From contig NZ_AOIM01000041.1 of NCBI RefSeq assembly GCF_000337575.1, forward strand, positions 461 to 59,726: DNA of 59,266 nt, written 5' to 3'. Each line of letters opens with the position of its first letter. Position 1 is the stretch's first letter. Position numbers and translations under genes: made by a program. The notes below the pieces were generated by a model. The model searched no databases. It was given only the letters and a program-made list of their open reading frames with translations, and was not told the origin of the DNA. This document shows positions 16,655 to 24,271 of this stretch, piece after piece. Source of the DNA: Natrialba hulunbeirensis JCM 10989 (GTDB taxonomy: Archaea > Halobacteriota > Halobacteria > Halobacteriales > Natrialbaceae).

Positions 16655-17374
16655 TTAGAACTCCGTCCCGCGACGAGCCCGCTGACCATCCTCGATCGGA
16701 TGCTTCTGCTTGCGAACGTTCGTAATCAGATCCACTCGCTCGGCCAGATACGCCGGCTCCTCGTGGCCGCCGGAGAGAACCAACTCGAGTCCGTCCGGTT
16801 TCGCATCCAGTAACTCGTGTACGTCGGCTTCACTGATCAGGCCGCGTTCGGCAGCGTAGAGCACTTCGTCCAGAATCAGCATGTGGACGCCGTCGGCCGG
16901 GTCGCCCTCGAGTGCGAGCGGTGCGCTGAGGTCGGCCTCGGCCGCCGCGTCGATGACCTTGCGGGCGCGCTCGAGGCCGGCCTGTGCTTCGGCCTCGTGC
17001 TGGGCTTCGTCGCTGCCGTCGGCCATCCCGTGCCAGCCGTAGTGACCCAGATTCTCGTAGCTGATCCCCGGCAGGGCGTCGATGGCGTTGTACTCGCCGC
17101 GGACGGCGTCGACGCTCGATGCGCCGCCCTTCATGAACTGGAGGACGTGCACGCGGTAGCCGTGGCCCGCAGCGCGCATCCCCATCCCGAGCGTCGCCGT
17201 CGTCTTCCCCTTGCCGTCGCCCCACCAGACCTGCACGAGTCCGAACTCCTCGGGGGCGTCGGGCTCGATCCGCTCGGCTTCGGGCGTCCGTCCCTGGCCG
17301 GGGGTGTTCTCGAGTACCGATTCGCTTGGCGACTGCTCCTCACTCATACGCCAGTCGTCGGCGCGGGTGTACAT
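16655..17374 (-). CDS. cobA: Cob(I)yrinic acid a,c-diamide adenosyltransferase (CobA/CobO/BtuR type)
   Basis: Adenosylates reduced corrinoids using ATP. The P-loop is WWGDGKGKTTATLGMGMRAAG near residues 42-62. Other family features are LQFMKGG, the GHYGWH substrate loop, the Walker-B-like LILDEVLYAAERGLI and a VLSGGHEEP segment. The start at 17374 (MYTRADDW) is chosen because GAGGAG lies about 7 nt upstream; ATG 17347 (MSEEQ) is a possible alternative. The acidic 35-residue N-terminal extension is normal for haloarchaea. It partners functionally with cbiP at 11039. Confidence 0.9.
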   Translation of the reverse strand: MYTRADDWRMSEEQSPSESVLENTPGQGRTPEAERIEPDAPEEFGLVQVWWGDGKGKTTATLGMGMRAAGHGYRVHVLQFMKGGASSVDAVRGEYNAIDALPGISYENLGHYGWHGMADGSDEAQHEAEAQAGLERARKVIDAAAEADLSAPLALEGDPADGVHMLILDEVLYAAERGLISEADVHELLDAKPDGLELVLSGGHEEPAYLAERVDLITNVRKQKHPIEDGQRARRGTEF

Positions 17375-17531
17375 GTAGTTACTCCTCGGCGGGCGTCGTT
17401 CGAGGTTTGAGGTTACAGCAGTCGGGATTTCTGCAGAGGGGATTCCAGTGGTTCGAATTCGTCCCCTGAAAATGAGAGGGTGAGAGGGGGTGAGAAGGAC
17501 TGGGAGGGAGTGGAAGTGCGTAGCCCGTCCG

Positions 17532-18290
17532 TTACTGGGCGAGGTAGCCACCTTCCACGGGGAGCGTCACGCCGGTGACGCGCGAGGAGAGATCCGAGCC
17601 GAGGAAGAGCACGGCGTTCGCGATTTCCTTGGGGTCTGCGAGGCCGGGCATCGGTTCGGTTTCCTCGAACTGTGCTTCCATGTCGGGGTGTTCCTCGATC
17701 GTTCGCTCGATCATCTCAGTGCGGACGATGCCGGGTGCGACAGCGTTCGCGCGGATCCCCTCTTCTGCGTACTCGATGGCCGCGTACCGGGTCAGCTGGC
17801 CGACTGCGGCCTTCGCCGCGCCGTAGCCGCTGTACTGGGGCACGGCGACCTCGCCGCCGATCGAGGAGGCGCTGATGATCGAGCCGCCGCCGTCCTCGAG
17901 CATCGCCTTGATGCCGTACTTCATCCCGTACCAGACGCCTTTCAGATTGACGTCGATGACCTGCTCGAAGGCGTCGTTCTCGTACTCGTCGAGTCGCGCG
18001 ACCGGGCCCTCGATCGCGGCGTTGTTGAACAGTACGTCGAGACCGCCGTACTCGTCGACGGCGGTGTCGATCATCGCCTGGGCGTCGTCGGGGCCAGAAA
18101 CGTCCGCCTCGACGAACGTCGCCTCGCCGCCGTCGTCCGTGATCGCCTCGACGGTCGCCCGTCCGCCCTCAGCGTCCACGTCTGCGACGACGATGGACGC
18201 GCCGTGGTCGGCGAACGTCGTCGCCGTCGTTCGTCCGATTCCGGAGCCAGCGCCTGTGATGACTGCAACGCGGTCGTCAACGAGAGTCAT
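17532..18290 (-). CDS. Short-chain dehydrogenase/reductase (SDR)
   Basis: 252 residues, a classical SDR. The cofactor loop is TGAGSGIG (about 11-18), the next motif is NNAAIEG (about 89-95), then the catalytic Ser region SASSIGG, and the YxxxK motif in GYGAAKAAV (about 153-158). The acidic residue at the end of beta-2 (VVADVD) suggests an NAD(H) preference. The C-terminus AVEGGYLAQ-like end (PVEGGYLAQ) is that of the 3-oxoacyl-ACP reductase/glucose dehydrogenase-like group. The substrate cannot be fixed. It is a single gene; its promoter region is shared with the divergent 18459 gene. Confidence 0.88.
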   Translation of the reverse strand: MTLVDDRVAVITGAGSGIGRTTATTFADHGASIVVADVDAEGGRATVEAITDDGGEATFVEADVSGPDDAQAMIDTAVDEYGGLDVLFNNAAIEGPVARLDEYENDAFEQVIDVNLKGVWYGMKYGIKAMLEDGGGSIISASSIGGEVAVPQYSGYGAAKAAVGQLTRYAAIEYAEEGIRANAVAPGIVRTEMIERTIEEHPDMEAQFEETEPMPGLADPKEIANAVLFLGSDLSSRVTGVTLPVEGGYLAQ

Positions 18291-18426
18291 AGACTGTTAA
18301 TTCACAGTATCGACAAATAGGTGTTTTGGGTGCTATGGTAACCGACGACAAGACACGCCACAGACACCCATGGGCCAAGATACAGAGTTACACCCAATTA
18401 CCATTTCTGTTATACTTGGCAAGAAT

Positions 18427-18435
18427 ACTTATTTA
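18427..18435 (+). promoter_or_regulatory. TATA box of the 18459 gene
   Basis: ACTTATTTA is centred 28 nt upstream of ATG 18459 in an AT-rich pocket, which predicts a leaderless transcript. Confidence 0.65.
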
Positions 18436-18458
18436 CAACATTTCTCAATATTCCTGTA

Positions 18459-18848
18459 ATGGCACACTACGAACGCGACCACCTCACGATCGAGTGGGAC
18501 GGCGACCTCGAGGCCGTCCTCATGAACTGGCACACATTCGCGAAGGGTGACGATTACCGTGACGGCCTCGACGCCGGCCTCGAGCTCGCGATCGAGCGCG
18601 GTGCCGAGAACTGGCTCGCCGACCTCCGCGATCTGGGAACGGTCACTCAGGACGACCGCGACTGGACACACGACGACTGGCATCCGCGCGCGTTCGAGTC
18701 TTCGCTTCAGAATATGGCGATCGTCCAGCCCGCAAGCGTCGTCAGCAACATGTCCGTCGAGGAAATGGTCACCGAAGTCGGCGAAAACACGACCTCACGC
18801 ATCTTCGACAACCGAGACGACGCACGCGAGTGGCTTCGCAACCAGTAA
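18459..18848 (+). CDS. STAS/SpoIIAA-like small protein
   Basis: 129 acidic residues. The pattern (HLTIEWDGDLEAVLMNW, ENWLADLRDLGTVTQDD, MAIVQPASVVSNMSVEEM, IFDNRDDAREWLRN) is that of small alpha/beta proteins related to the SpoIIAA-like/STAS-SEC14 group, in which a strand-helix core ends in an A-x-x-W-L helix. Haloarchaea carry many copies, and their roles are not established. Monocistronic with its own TATA box; divergent from the SDR gene. The family call is by pattern and moderate in certainty. Confidence 0.65.
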   Translation: MAHYERDHLTIEWDGDLEAVLMNWHTFAKGDDYRDGLDAGLELAIERGAENWLADLRDLGTVTQDDRDWTHDDWHPRAFESSLQNMAIVQPASVVSNMSVEEMVTEVGENTTSRIFDNRDDAREWLRNQ

Positions 18849-18893
18849 TCCAGGTGTCTCGGCGACAAGCGCGTCCGGCCACTTACTCACTCC

Positions 18894-20120
18894 TTACCCA
18901 TCCTGACCGACCAGATCGGCATCCGTCGGCCCCCGGCCGTCGAACTCGTCGACAAACGCATCGAGTTTGCTCGCCGAGGACGCACCGATCAGTTCTCGCT
19001 CGGCCGTCGTACTCGAGTCCCCCACCCCAAGCCGGTCTGCAACCAGATCGGAAACGGATTCAGCCATCCGCCGGTACGTGGTGAGTTTGCCGCCGACGAT
19101 ACTGACGAAGTTGGCGACGCCGTCCTCGGCGTGATCGAGCTGGACGAACCCGCGCGAGATGCCGCGGCCGCCGCGAGCCGCTTCGTCGGGTTCGTACAGC
19201 GGGCGGACGCCCCACCACGTCCGAATCTTCGTAGCGTCGGCCACGGCGGGGAGCATCGCCGCGCACTCGCGGATCGTCCGCTCGATCTCTCGCTCGTCGC
19301 GTTCGAACTCGTTGGGGTCGTCGACCGGCACGCTCGTCGTCCCAAGTACGACCTCGTCGTCGTGCGGGACGATGATATCGCCGTCCGCCGGCTCTCGACA
19401 GCGATTGAGCACCGGTTCGAGACTGTCGTGGTCGACAGAGACCATCACGCCTCGTGTCGGGCGCATTTCCACGGTCACGCCGGCCATCTCCGCGGCTGTG
19501 CCAGCGTGTGGTCCCGTCGCGTTGACGACGAATTCGGGTTCGACGGCAGTCTCTGCTGCGCCGCCGAGTGAAACCGAGTCGATGTGGTCGCCCTCGAGTA
19601 CCATCGACTCGACCGGCGCGTGTGTCAGGATACGAGCGCCGTGCTCGCGAGCGTCGGCGGCGGTGGCCGCGACCAGCCGCGAGGGGAGGACGACCGCGTC
19701 CGGTACCCACATCGCGCGTTCGATATCCGCGGCGAGTCCGGGCACCGTCTCCCGCGCGTCGTCGCCGTCGACGACGTCGACCGGAATGCCAAGTTCCTCG
19801 CAGGCCGCACGTTTCTCGTCGAAGTACGCCGGGTCGTCCCCGGCTACCTGCACGAAGAGGCCGCGGGTTTCCCGGATGCACTCACCTGCAATCTCCCGCA
19901 GGATTCGGTTCTCCTCGAGGCACTCGAGTGCACCCTCGGCGTCAGCTTCGGCGTAGCGGGCGCCGCTGTGGAGGAGGCCATGTGAGCGTCCGGAGGTACC
20001 GGCCGAGAGGCCGCCGCGTTCGGCGAGTGTGACGTCGACGCCGCGGAGGGCGAGGTCGCGAGCGATTCCGGTGCCGGTTGCGCCGCCGCCGATGACGAGG
20101 ACGTCGGTTGTGATTGTCAT
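18894..20120 (-). CDS. glpA: GlpA-like FAD-dependent glycerol-3-phosphate dehydrogenase, short form
   Basis: 408 residues. N-terminal FAD-binding loop DVLVIGGGATGTGIARDLALRG (6-27), the GTSGRSHGLLHSGARY flavin motif (about 41-56), NATGPHAGTAAEM in the middle and RTWWGVRPLYEPD plus VGGKLTTYRRMAE toward the end are all typical of GlpA/GlpD. Full-length haloarchaeal GlpA continues with a BFD-like [2Fe-2S] domain; here the protein stops after a DEFDGRGPTDADLVG segment, where that domain would begin. No glpB, glpC or glpK is adjacent. It may oxidise glycerol 3-phosphate or a related substrate with a different electron acceptor. Confidence 0.82.
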   Translation of the reverse strand: MTITTDVLVIGGGATGTGIARDLALRGVDVTLAERGGLSAGTSGRSHGLLHSGARYAEADAEGALECLEENRILREIAGECIRETRGLFVQVAGDDPAYFDEKRAACEELGIPVDVVDGDDARETVPGLAADIERAMWVPDAVVLPSRLVAATAADAREHGARILTHAPVESMVLEGDHIDSVSLGGAAETAVEPEFVVNATGPHAGTAAEMAGVTVEMRPTRGVMVSVDHDSLEPVLNRCREPADGDIIVPHDDEVVLGTTSVPVDDPNEFERDEREIERTIRECAAMLPAVADATKIRTWWGVRPLYEPDEAARGGRGISRGFVQLDHAEDGVANFVSIVGGKLTTYRRMAESVSDLVADRLGVGDSSTTAERELIGASSASKLDAFVDEFDGRGPTDADLVGQDG

Positions 20121-20227
20121 TGAGTATAACAGAGCGTCTCAGCAGGCTTCAGGGGGTGCCGTGCCATAACAGGAAACAAATCTTCAGAAGCTGTCACGGC
20201 GACACACTCCCTCGGTCCGTGTTCGTC

Positions 20228-20761
20228 CTACTGCGTCGCCGTCGCATCCGCCCCGAACTGCTCGCGCACCTTCTCGACCTTCGGTGCCGCGTGCATCGAA
20301 CAGTAGGCGTCGTTCGGATTCTTCTCGAAGTAATCCTGGTGGTACTCTGCGGCCTCGTAGAACGTCTCGAGTGGCTCGATTTCAGTGACGATCCCCTCGT
20401 ACAACCCTTCGTCCTCGAGTGCCGCTGCAAACGCGTCGGCCGTCTCGAGTTGTGCTTCGTCGTGGGCGTAGATCGCAGAGCGGTACTGCGAGCCGATATC
20501 CGGACCCTCCCGATCCTTCGTCGTCGGGTTGTGAATCGTGAAGAAGACCTCGAGCAGGTCCTCGTAGGCGATCTGGTTTGGGTCGTACTCGAGTTGGACG
20601 ACTTCCGCGTGACCAGTCTCGCCGGAGCAGACTGCCTCGTAGGTGGGATTCTCGGTGTGGCCGCCAGCGTAGCCGGAGGTGACGGCCTCGATGCCGTCGA
20701 GGGCCTTGAACGCGGCTTCGACACACCAGAAGCAACCGCCGCCGAACGTAGCTCGTTCCAT
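20228..20761 (-). CDS. msrA: Peptide-methionine (S)-S-oxide reductase MsrA
   Basis: 177 residues from ATG 20761, beginning MERATFGGGCFWCVE; the GCFWC motif holds the catalytic Cys. Further family motifs are VTSGYAGGHTENPTYE, GHAEVVQLEYDP, IGSQYRSAIY and FYEAAEYHQDYF. It reduces methionine S-sulfoxide in oxidised proteins and takes electrons from thioredoxin. The longer frame to 20965 runs through a repeat region and was rejected. It lies downstream of the riboflavin reductase gene on the same strand but is 185 nt away. Confidence 0.95.
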   Translation of the reverse strand: MERATFGGGCFWCVEAAFKALDGIEAVTSGYAGGHTENPTYEAVCSGETGHAEVVQLEYDPNQIAYEDLLEVFFTIHNPTTKDREGPDIGSQYRSAIYAHDEAQLETADAFAAALEDEGLYEGIVTEIEPLETFYEAAEYHQDYFEKNPNDAYCSMHAAPKVEKVREQFGADATATQ

Positions 20762-20810
20762 GCGCTGGGGTACGTGATGCGTGAGGAAAGGTGTGACGGG
20801 ACCAGGATGA

Positions 20811-20920
20811 TGATAGACGGGAGTGGGACGGCAGTAGATCGGAGGCAGGAGCGGGACGGCAATGGACGAGAGACGGAAACTGGACGGCGGTAGAAGCGAG
20901 GTGGGACGACAATAGACGGA
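20811..20920. repeat. Degenerate GGGACGGCA..TAGACGG repeats
   Basis: Between msrA and the upstream gene, the motif TAGACGG/GGGACGGCA recurs with small changes at about 22-28 nt intervals (TAGACGGGAGTGGGACGGCA, TAGATCGG, GCGGGACGGCAATGGACG, TGGACGGCGGTAGAAG, TGGGACGACAATAGACGG). This gives about four decayed copies. Function unknown; it could be slippage-derived. Confidence 0.5.
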
Positions 20921-20946
20921 ACCGAGGTCGCGATGCGAGCAGTTCC

Positions 20947-21609
20947 CTACTCCGCGACGCGCCACGTCAACAACACGCCACCATCGAGGCGCTCGACCTC
21001 GGCCAACTCGAGTTCGGGAAAGTTCTCGACGAAGCCATCGCCGTCGGCCAGCGTCGGCGCGTCCCGCCCGCCGATCACTTTGGGGCCGACGAACACCGAA
21101 AGGTCGTCGACCAGGCCCGCCTCGAACAGCGAGAAGATGAGTTCGCCGCCGCCCTCGACCATAACCTGTTCGAGGCCCTGCTCCTGCAGTGCGGCGAACG
21201 CCCGCAGGAGGTCGACTCGTTCGTCGCCCGCAGTGATGAGGTCGGCGTGCTCGGCGAGCGCCGCACGCTGCTCGACGGGCGCTGCGTCACTCACGCAGAC
21301 GTACGTCATCGCGGCGTCGTCGAGGACTTCGGCGGCGGACGGCGTGCGTGCACTCGAGTCCACGACGACACGAGCGGGGTTCGCTGGCTCGCCGTTGGTT
21401 CGGCGCTCGTCACGAAGATTTTCGTCCTTGATGGTGAGGTGAGGGTCGTCCGCGAGAACGGTGCCGACGCCGACGACGACGGCGTCGCTGTCGGCGCGGA
21501 GTCGGTCGACGCGCTCGAAGTCTGCGGCACCGCTGATGGCGATCTGTTCGCGCCGGCGCGAGGAGAGTTTCCCGTCCGCGCTCATGGCGGCGTTGACGAC
21601 GACGTGCAT
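20947..21609 (-). CDS. arfC: 2,5-diamino-6-(ribosylamino)pyrimidinone 5'-phosphate reductase (archaeal riboflavin pathway)
   Basis: 220 residues matching the RibD C-terminal/RIB7 reductase family. N-terminal VVNAAMSADGKLSS, the NADPH-site segment DAVVVGVGTVLADDPHLTI, then VMVEGGGELIFSLFEAGLVDDL and VGPKVIGGRDAPTL. In archaea this enzyme reduces the ribosylamino-pyrimidinone intermediate before deamination in riboflavin/F420 precursor synthesis. It lacks the deaminase domain, as is usual in archaea. The start MHVVVNAAMS is the normal family start. The creatininase-family gene at 48503 could belong to the same pathway but is far away. Confidence 0.9.
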   Translation of the reverse strand: MHVVVNAAMSADGKLSSRRREQIAISGAADFERVDRLRADSDAVVVGVGTVLADDPHLTIKDENLRDERRTNGEPANPARVVVDSSARTPSAAEVLDDAAMTYVCVSDAAPVEQRAALAEHADLITAGDERVDLLRAFAALQEQGLEQVMVEGGGELIFSLFEAGLVDDLSVFVGPKVIGGRDAPTLADGDGFVENFPELELAEVERLDGGVLLTWRVAE

Positions 21610-21749
21610 ACGTCCGCTGTGGCGGGGATCCCCAAGAAGATGGTGTGTTTCGGCCGACAGGGAGACTCATACGGATTGCTGTAACGATGTACCGGCGCAA
21701 CCGCCGCACGGGTCGCAGTTGCACCGGAACTGACTTACAGTAAACCGTA

Positions 21750-22331
21750 TCAGCCGTTGTACGCTTCTTCGAACACACCCTCGTTGTCCCGTCCATCGAC
21801 GACGGTTATCTCGACCGCAGTCAGGTGAGCGTCGTCGACAGAGACTCGAACGAGTCCTGCCGGGAACATCGGTGCCTGGTCGCCCTCTTCTGCGTTGTCC
21901 CCGATTGCTCTCACCGTCCCAACGAGTGTATCCCCAGACAGCGTTAGATTCTCCACCTCGATTTCAGACTGGTTGGTCAGTGGCCATTCCGTTACGACGT
22001 AGATCAGAAGTTCGGACTCGAAGTCAGTCGCGTCGATGAACGCTTCGTTCGTCGAACGGTGATCAGCGATCGGACCCAGATCCAGCGGTACGCTACGATA
22101 TGCCTCCTTCGATGACTCGTACACTTCTACTGCCCCAACCGATGAATCGGTATCGAAGCGAAGAGCGGGGGAATGCGTAGCGAGCACTGCCCCCAGCTGG
22201 TGGGTATCATAGCCGACATCGCTTCCAGCCGTGGCTGCGCCTTCATTGTTGGAAGAGCTACCCTGTAGACAGCCGGTTGTCACGAACGGCAGAGACGTTC
22301 CGATTGTCGTGAGAATATGGCGACGCTTCAT
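21750..22331 (-). CDS. Secreted lipoprotein of unknown function
   Basis: 193 residues with an MKRRHILTTIGTSLP signal and lipobox TTGC (Cys20), followed by a Ser/Asn linker and a domain of about 150 residues rich in beta-type pattern (SELLIYVVTEWPLTNQSEIE, then VENLTLSGDTLVGTV). It is probably exported by Tat and anchored by lipid at the outer face of the membrane. Codon use and acidity match neighbours. No domain family is recognised. Monocistronic; the Lrp gene lies 89 nt upstream on the same strand. Confidence 0.8.
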   Translation of the reverse strand: MKRRHILTTIGTSLPFVTTGCLQGSSSNNEGAATAGSDVGYDTHQLGAVLATHSPALRFDTDSSVGAVEVYESSKEAYRSVPLDLGPIADHRSTNEAFIDATDFESELLIYVVTEWPLTNQSEIEVENLTLSGDTLVGTVRAIGDNAEEGDQAPMFPAGLVRVSVDDAHLTAVEITVVDGRDNEGVFEEAYNG

Positions 22332-22420
22332 GGGCGTTTTTTTACACAGTAGTATACATGAACGTTGTCACCACTCAAAACAGTGTTTCAGCTTGGAGCG
22401 ATTCAGTGAGTGGAAACAGC

Positions 22421-22921
22421 CTACCGCTCCTGATCGAGTAGCTCGTCTACCAGCGTCTCCATCGAGTACTGTTGCAGCGGTTCGTGGCCGTCCCGAAGGG
22501 TGCTGATCGTAAACGTCGATTTCGTGCGCACAACGCCATCCATCGACTCGAACTCGCTCACCAACGACTCGACCATCGAGCGATCCGAGAGCTGCGAGAT
22601 GGCGATGAAATCCGTATCCCCGGCCGCGAAGTAGACCTGCGTCACGCCGTCGATCTCGAGGAGGCGGTCGCCCACGTCCTCGCGGTAGCCCTCGCCGTGT
22701 TCGGCGATAACTTCGACGATGAAGGTGATCGGAAAGCCGAGTGCGGCCATGTCGATGTCGTAGTGGTCGTTTCGGATGATGCCCCGCTCCCGGAGGGAGT
22801 CAATCCGGTAGTGTACGGTCGAGAGCGGAACGTCCGTCAATTCGGCGATACGCTCTGGGCTGCGCGTCTCCTCGTCCGCGATGGCCTTCAGAATGCGGAG
22901 ATCCTTCCTGTCGACGTCCAT
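22421..22921 (-). CDS. Lrp/AsnC-family transcription regulator
   Basis: 166 residues. The N-terminal winged helix (LRILKAIADEETRSPERIAE, LTDVPLSTVHYRIDSLRERG) is followed by an AsnC/RAM ligand domain (FIVEVIAEHGEGYREDVGDR, VYFAAGDTDFIAISQL) with the typical G-x-x-D pattern. Lrp proteins sense amino acids and form octamers. The gene is divergent from the alanine dehydrogenase/ornithine cyclodeaminase gene at 23187, a common Lrp-target arrangement, and an 18-bp dyad lies 42 nt upstream of its start (22963-22980). Control of that neighbour is inference. Confidence 0.9.
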   Translation of the reverse strand: MDVDRKDLRILKAIADEETRSPERIAELTDVPLSTVHYRIDSLRERGIIRNDHYDIDMAALGFPITFIVEVIAEHGEGYREDVGDRLLEIDGVTQVYFAAGDTDFIAISQLSDRSMVESLVSEFESMDGVVRTKSTFTISTLRDGHEPLQQYSMETLVDELLDQER

Positions 22922-22962
22922 ACGCGGTCCTCGCCGTCTAGCCCCACAAACGCTCCGGTTGT

Positions 22963-22980
22963 GTTAGAGTATTCTCTAAC
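22963..22980. promoter_or_regulatory. Candidate Lrp operator, 7-bp dyad
   Basis: GTTAGAG-TATT-CTCTAAC is a perfect 7-bp inverted repeat with a 4-bp spacer, 42 nt upstream of the lrp start in the intergenic region shared with the divergent dehydrogenase gene. Lrp regulators commonly autoregulate from such sites. A second partial dyad AGTTG...CAACT (23113-23132) lies nearer the other gene. Confidence 0.5.
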
Positions 22981-23186
22981 TGGCTGCTGGCAGCCATTTT
23001 TGCAAGCGGTCTGCTTTCCATACATCTGGCGGAGCTCGCGGACGCTCGGAGGATTTACGCGATCTGTTGTTCTTGCAGTATCCTTCAATTCCAGATCGGT
23101 AGGAGGACATAGAGTTGAATTTTTGTACAACTATCTCAGATATCGTAGGAAGAAAGACTAAGTGATGTCCGTGTCTCCGATACTCC

Positions 23187-24176
23187 ATGGCAGACGCACC
23201 CACGGGAACCCGAATTATCGACAGCGACGCAGTCACTGAACTCGTCGACCACGAGGAAGCGATCGACGCCGTCGAAGCGGCGTTTCAGGCCCACGCGACG
23301 GGCGACGCACAGATGCCGGCGAAGTCCTACATCGACATCCCCGAGGAGAACGGCGACTTCCGTTCCATGCCGGCCGCCGTCGGCGAGGGTGCCGGCGTAA
23401 AGTGGGTCAACGTCCACCCGGACAACCCCGAGCGCTTCGGCCTTCCGACCGTCATGGGACTCGTCGTCTACAGCGACCCGGCTTCCGGCTACCCGCTCGC
23501 CGTCATCGACGGTACGAACCTCACCCGCATCCGCACCGGTGCCGCAGCCGGCGTCGCGACGGACCACCTCGCCCGCGAGGACGCGGAGACGCTCGGCCTG
23601 CTCGGTGCCGGCCAGCAGTCTCACACCCAGCTTGCGGCGATTGCGGCCGTACGAGACCTCTCGGAAGTCGTCGTCGCTGACCTCGACGACGAGGCCATCG
23701 AGCGGTTCATCGAGGCGGAGTCCGACCGAGACCTCACCGTTCGCGGCGGCTCCCCCGAGGAGGTCGCCGGCTGTGACGTTATCTCGACGACGACCCCATC
23801 CCGCGAGCCGATCCTCCGCGAGGAGTGGGTCGAGCCAGGAACGCACATCAACGCGATGGGCGCGGACGCCGAGGGCAAGCAGGAGCTGGCGACCGATCTG
23901 CTTCTCTCGGCCGACGTTGTCATCGACGACTGGGAACAGTGCTCACACTCCGGCGAAATCAACGTCCCAACCGCTGCAGGCGACTTCGAGCGCGACGACG
24001 TCTACGGCCTCCTCGGCGATCTCGTCGACAGCGAGCAGGGTCGCCCGGACGCTGAAGCAGTCACGATCTTCGACTCCACCGGTCTCGCGATTCAGGACAC
24101 CGCAGTCGGCTCCGTCGTCTACGAGGCCGCGGTCGCAGACGACGTCGGGACGGTTACCCAGATCGTCGACCAGTAA
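23187..24176 (+). CDS. Alanine dehydrogenase / ornithine cyclodeaminase family protein
   Basis: 329 residues. The mu-crystallin/OCD fold shows QMPAKSYIDIPEENGDFRSMP, then GVKWVNVHPDNP with the catalytic Lys region, TRIRTGAAAGVATDHLARED and the NAD loop LGLLGAGQQSHTQL (about 131-144). The C-terminus contains FDSTGLAIQDTAVGSVVYE. Members either make proline from ornithine or interconvert alanine and pyruvate; archaeal proteins of this type include a proven alanine dehydrogenase. The pairing with a divergent Lrp favours amino-acid metabolism. The exact substrate cannot be settled from sequence. Confidence 0.88.
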   Translation: MADAPTGTRIIDSDAVTELVDHEEAIDAVEAAFQAHATGDAQMPAKSYIDIPEENGDFRSMPAAVGEGAGVKWVNVHPDNPERFGLPTVMGLVVYSDPASGYPLAVIDGTNLTRIRTGAAAGVATDHLAREDAETLGLLGAGQQSHTQLAAIAAVRDLSEVVVADLDDEAIERFIEAESDRDLTVRGGSPEEVAGCDVISTTTPSREPILREEWVEPGTHINAMGADAEGKQELATDLLLSADVVIDDWEQCSHSGEINVPTAAGDFERDDVYGLLGDLVDSEQGRPDAEAVTIFDSTGLAIQDTAVGSVVYEAAVADDVGTVTQIVDQ

Positions 24177-24271
24177 CGTCCGATAGTTACACCGGCTGCT
24201 CTCGTCAGCCAGCACACCACTTTCACCCCGCTGCGGGAACGCTTTTGAAGCCCCCACACGAAAGACAAGTG

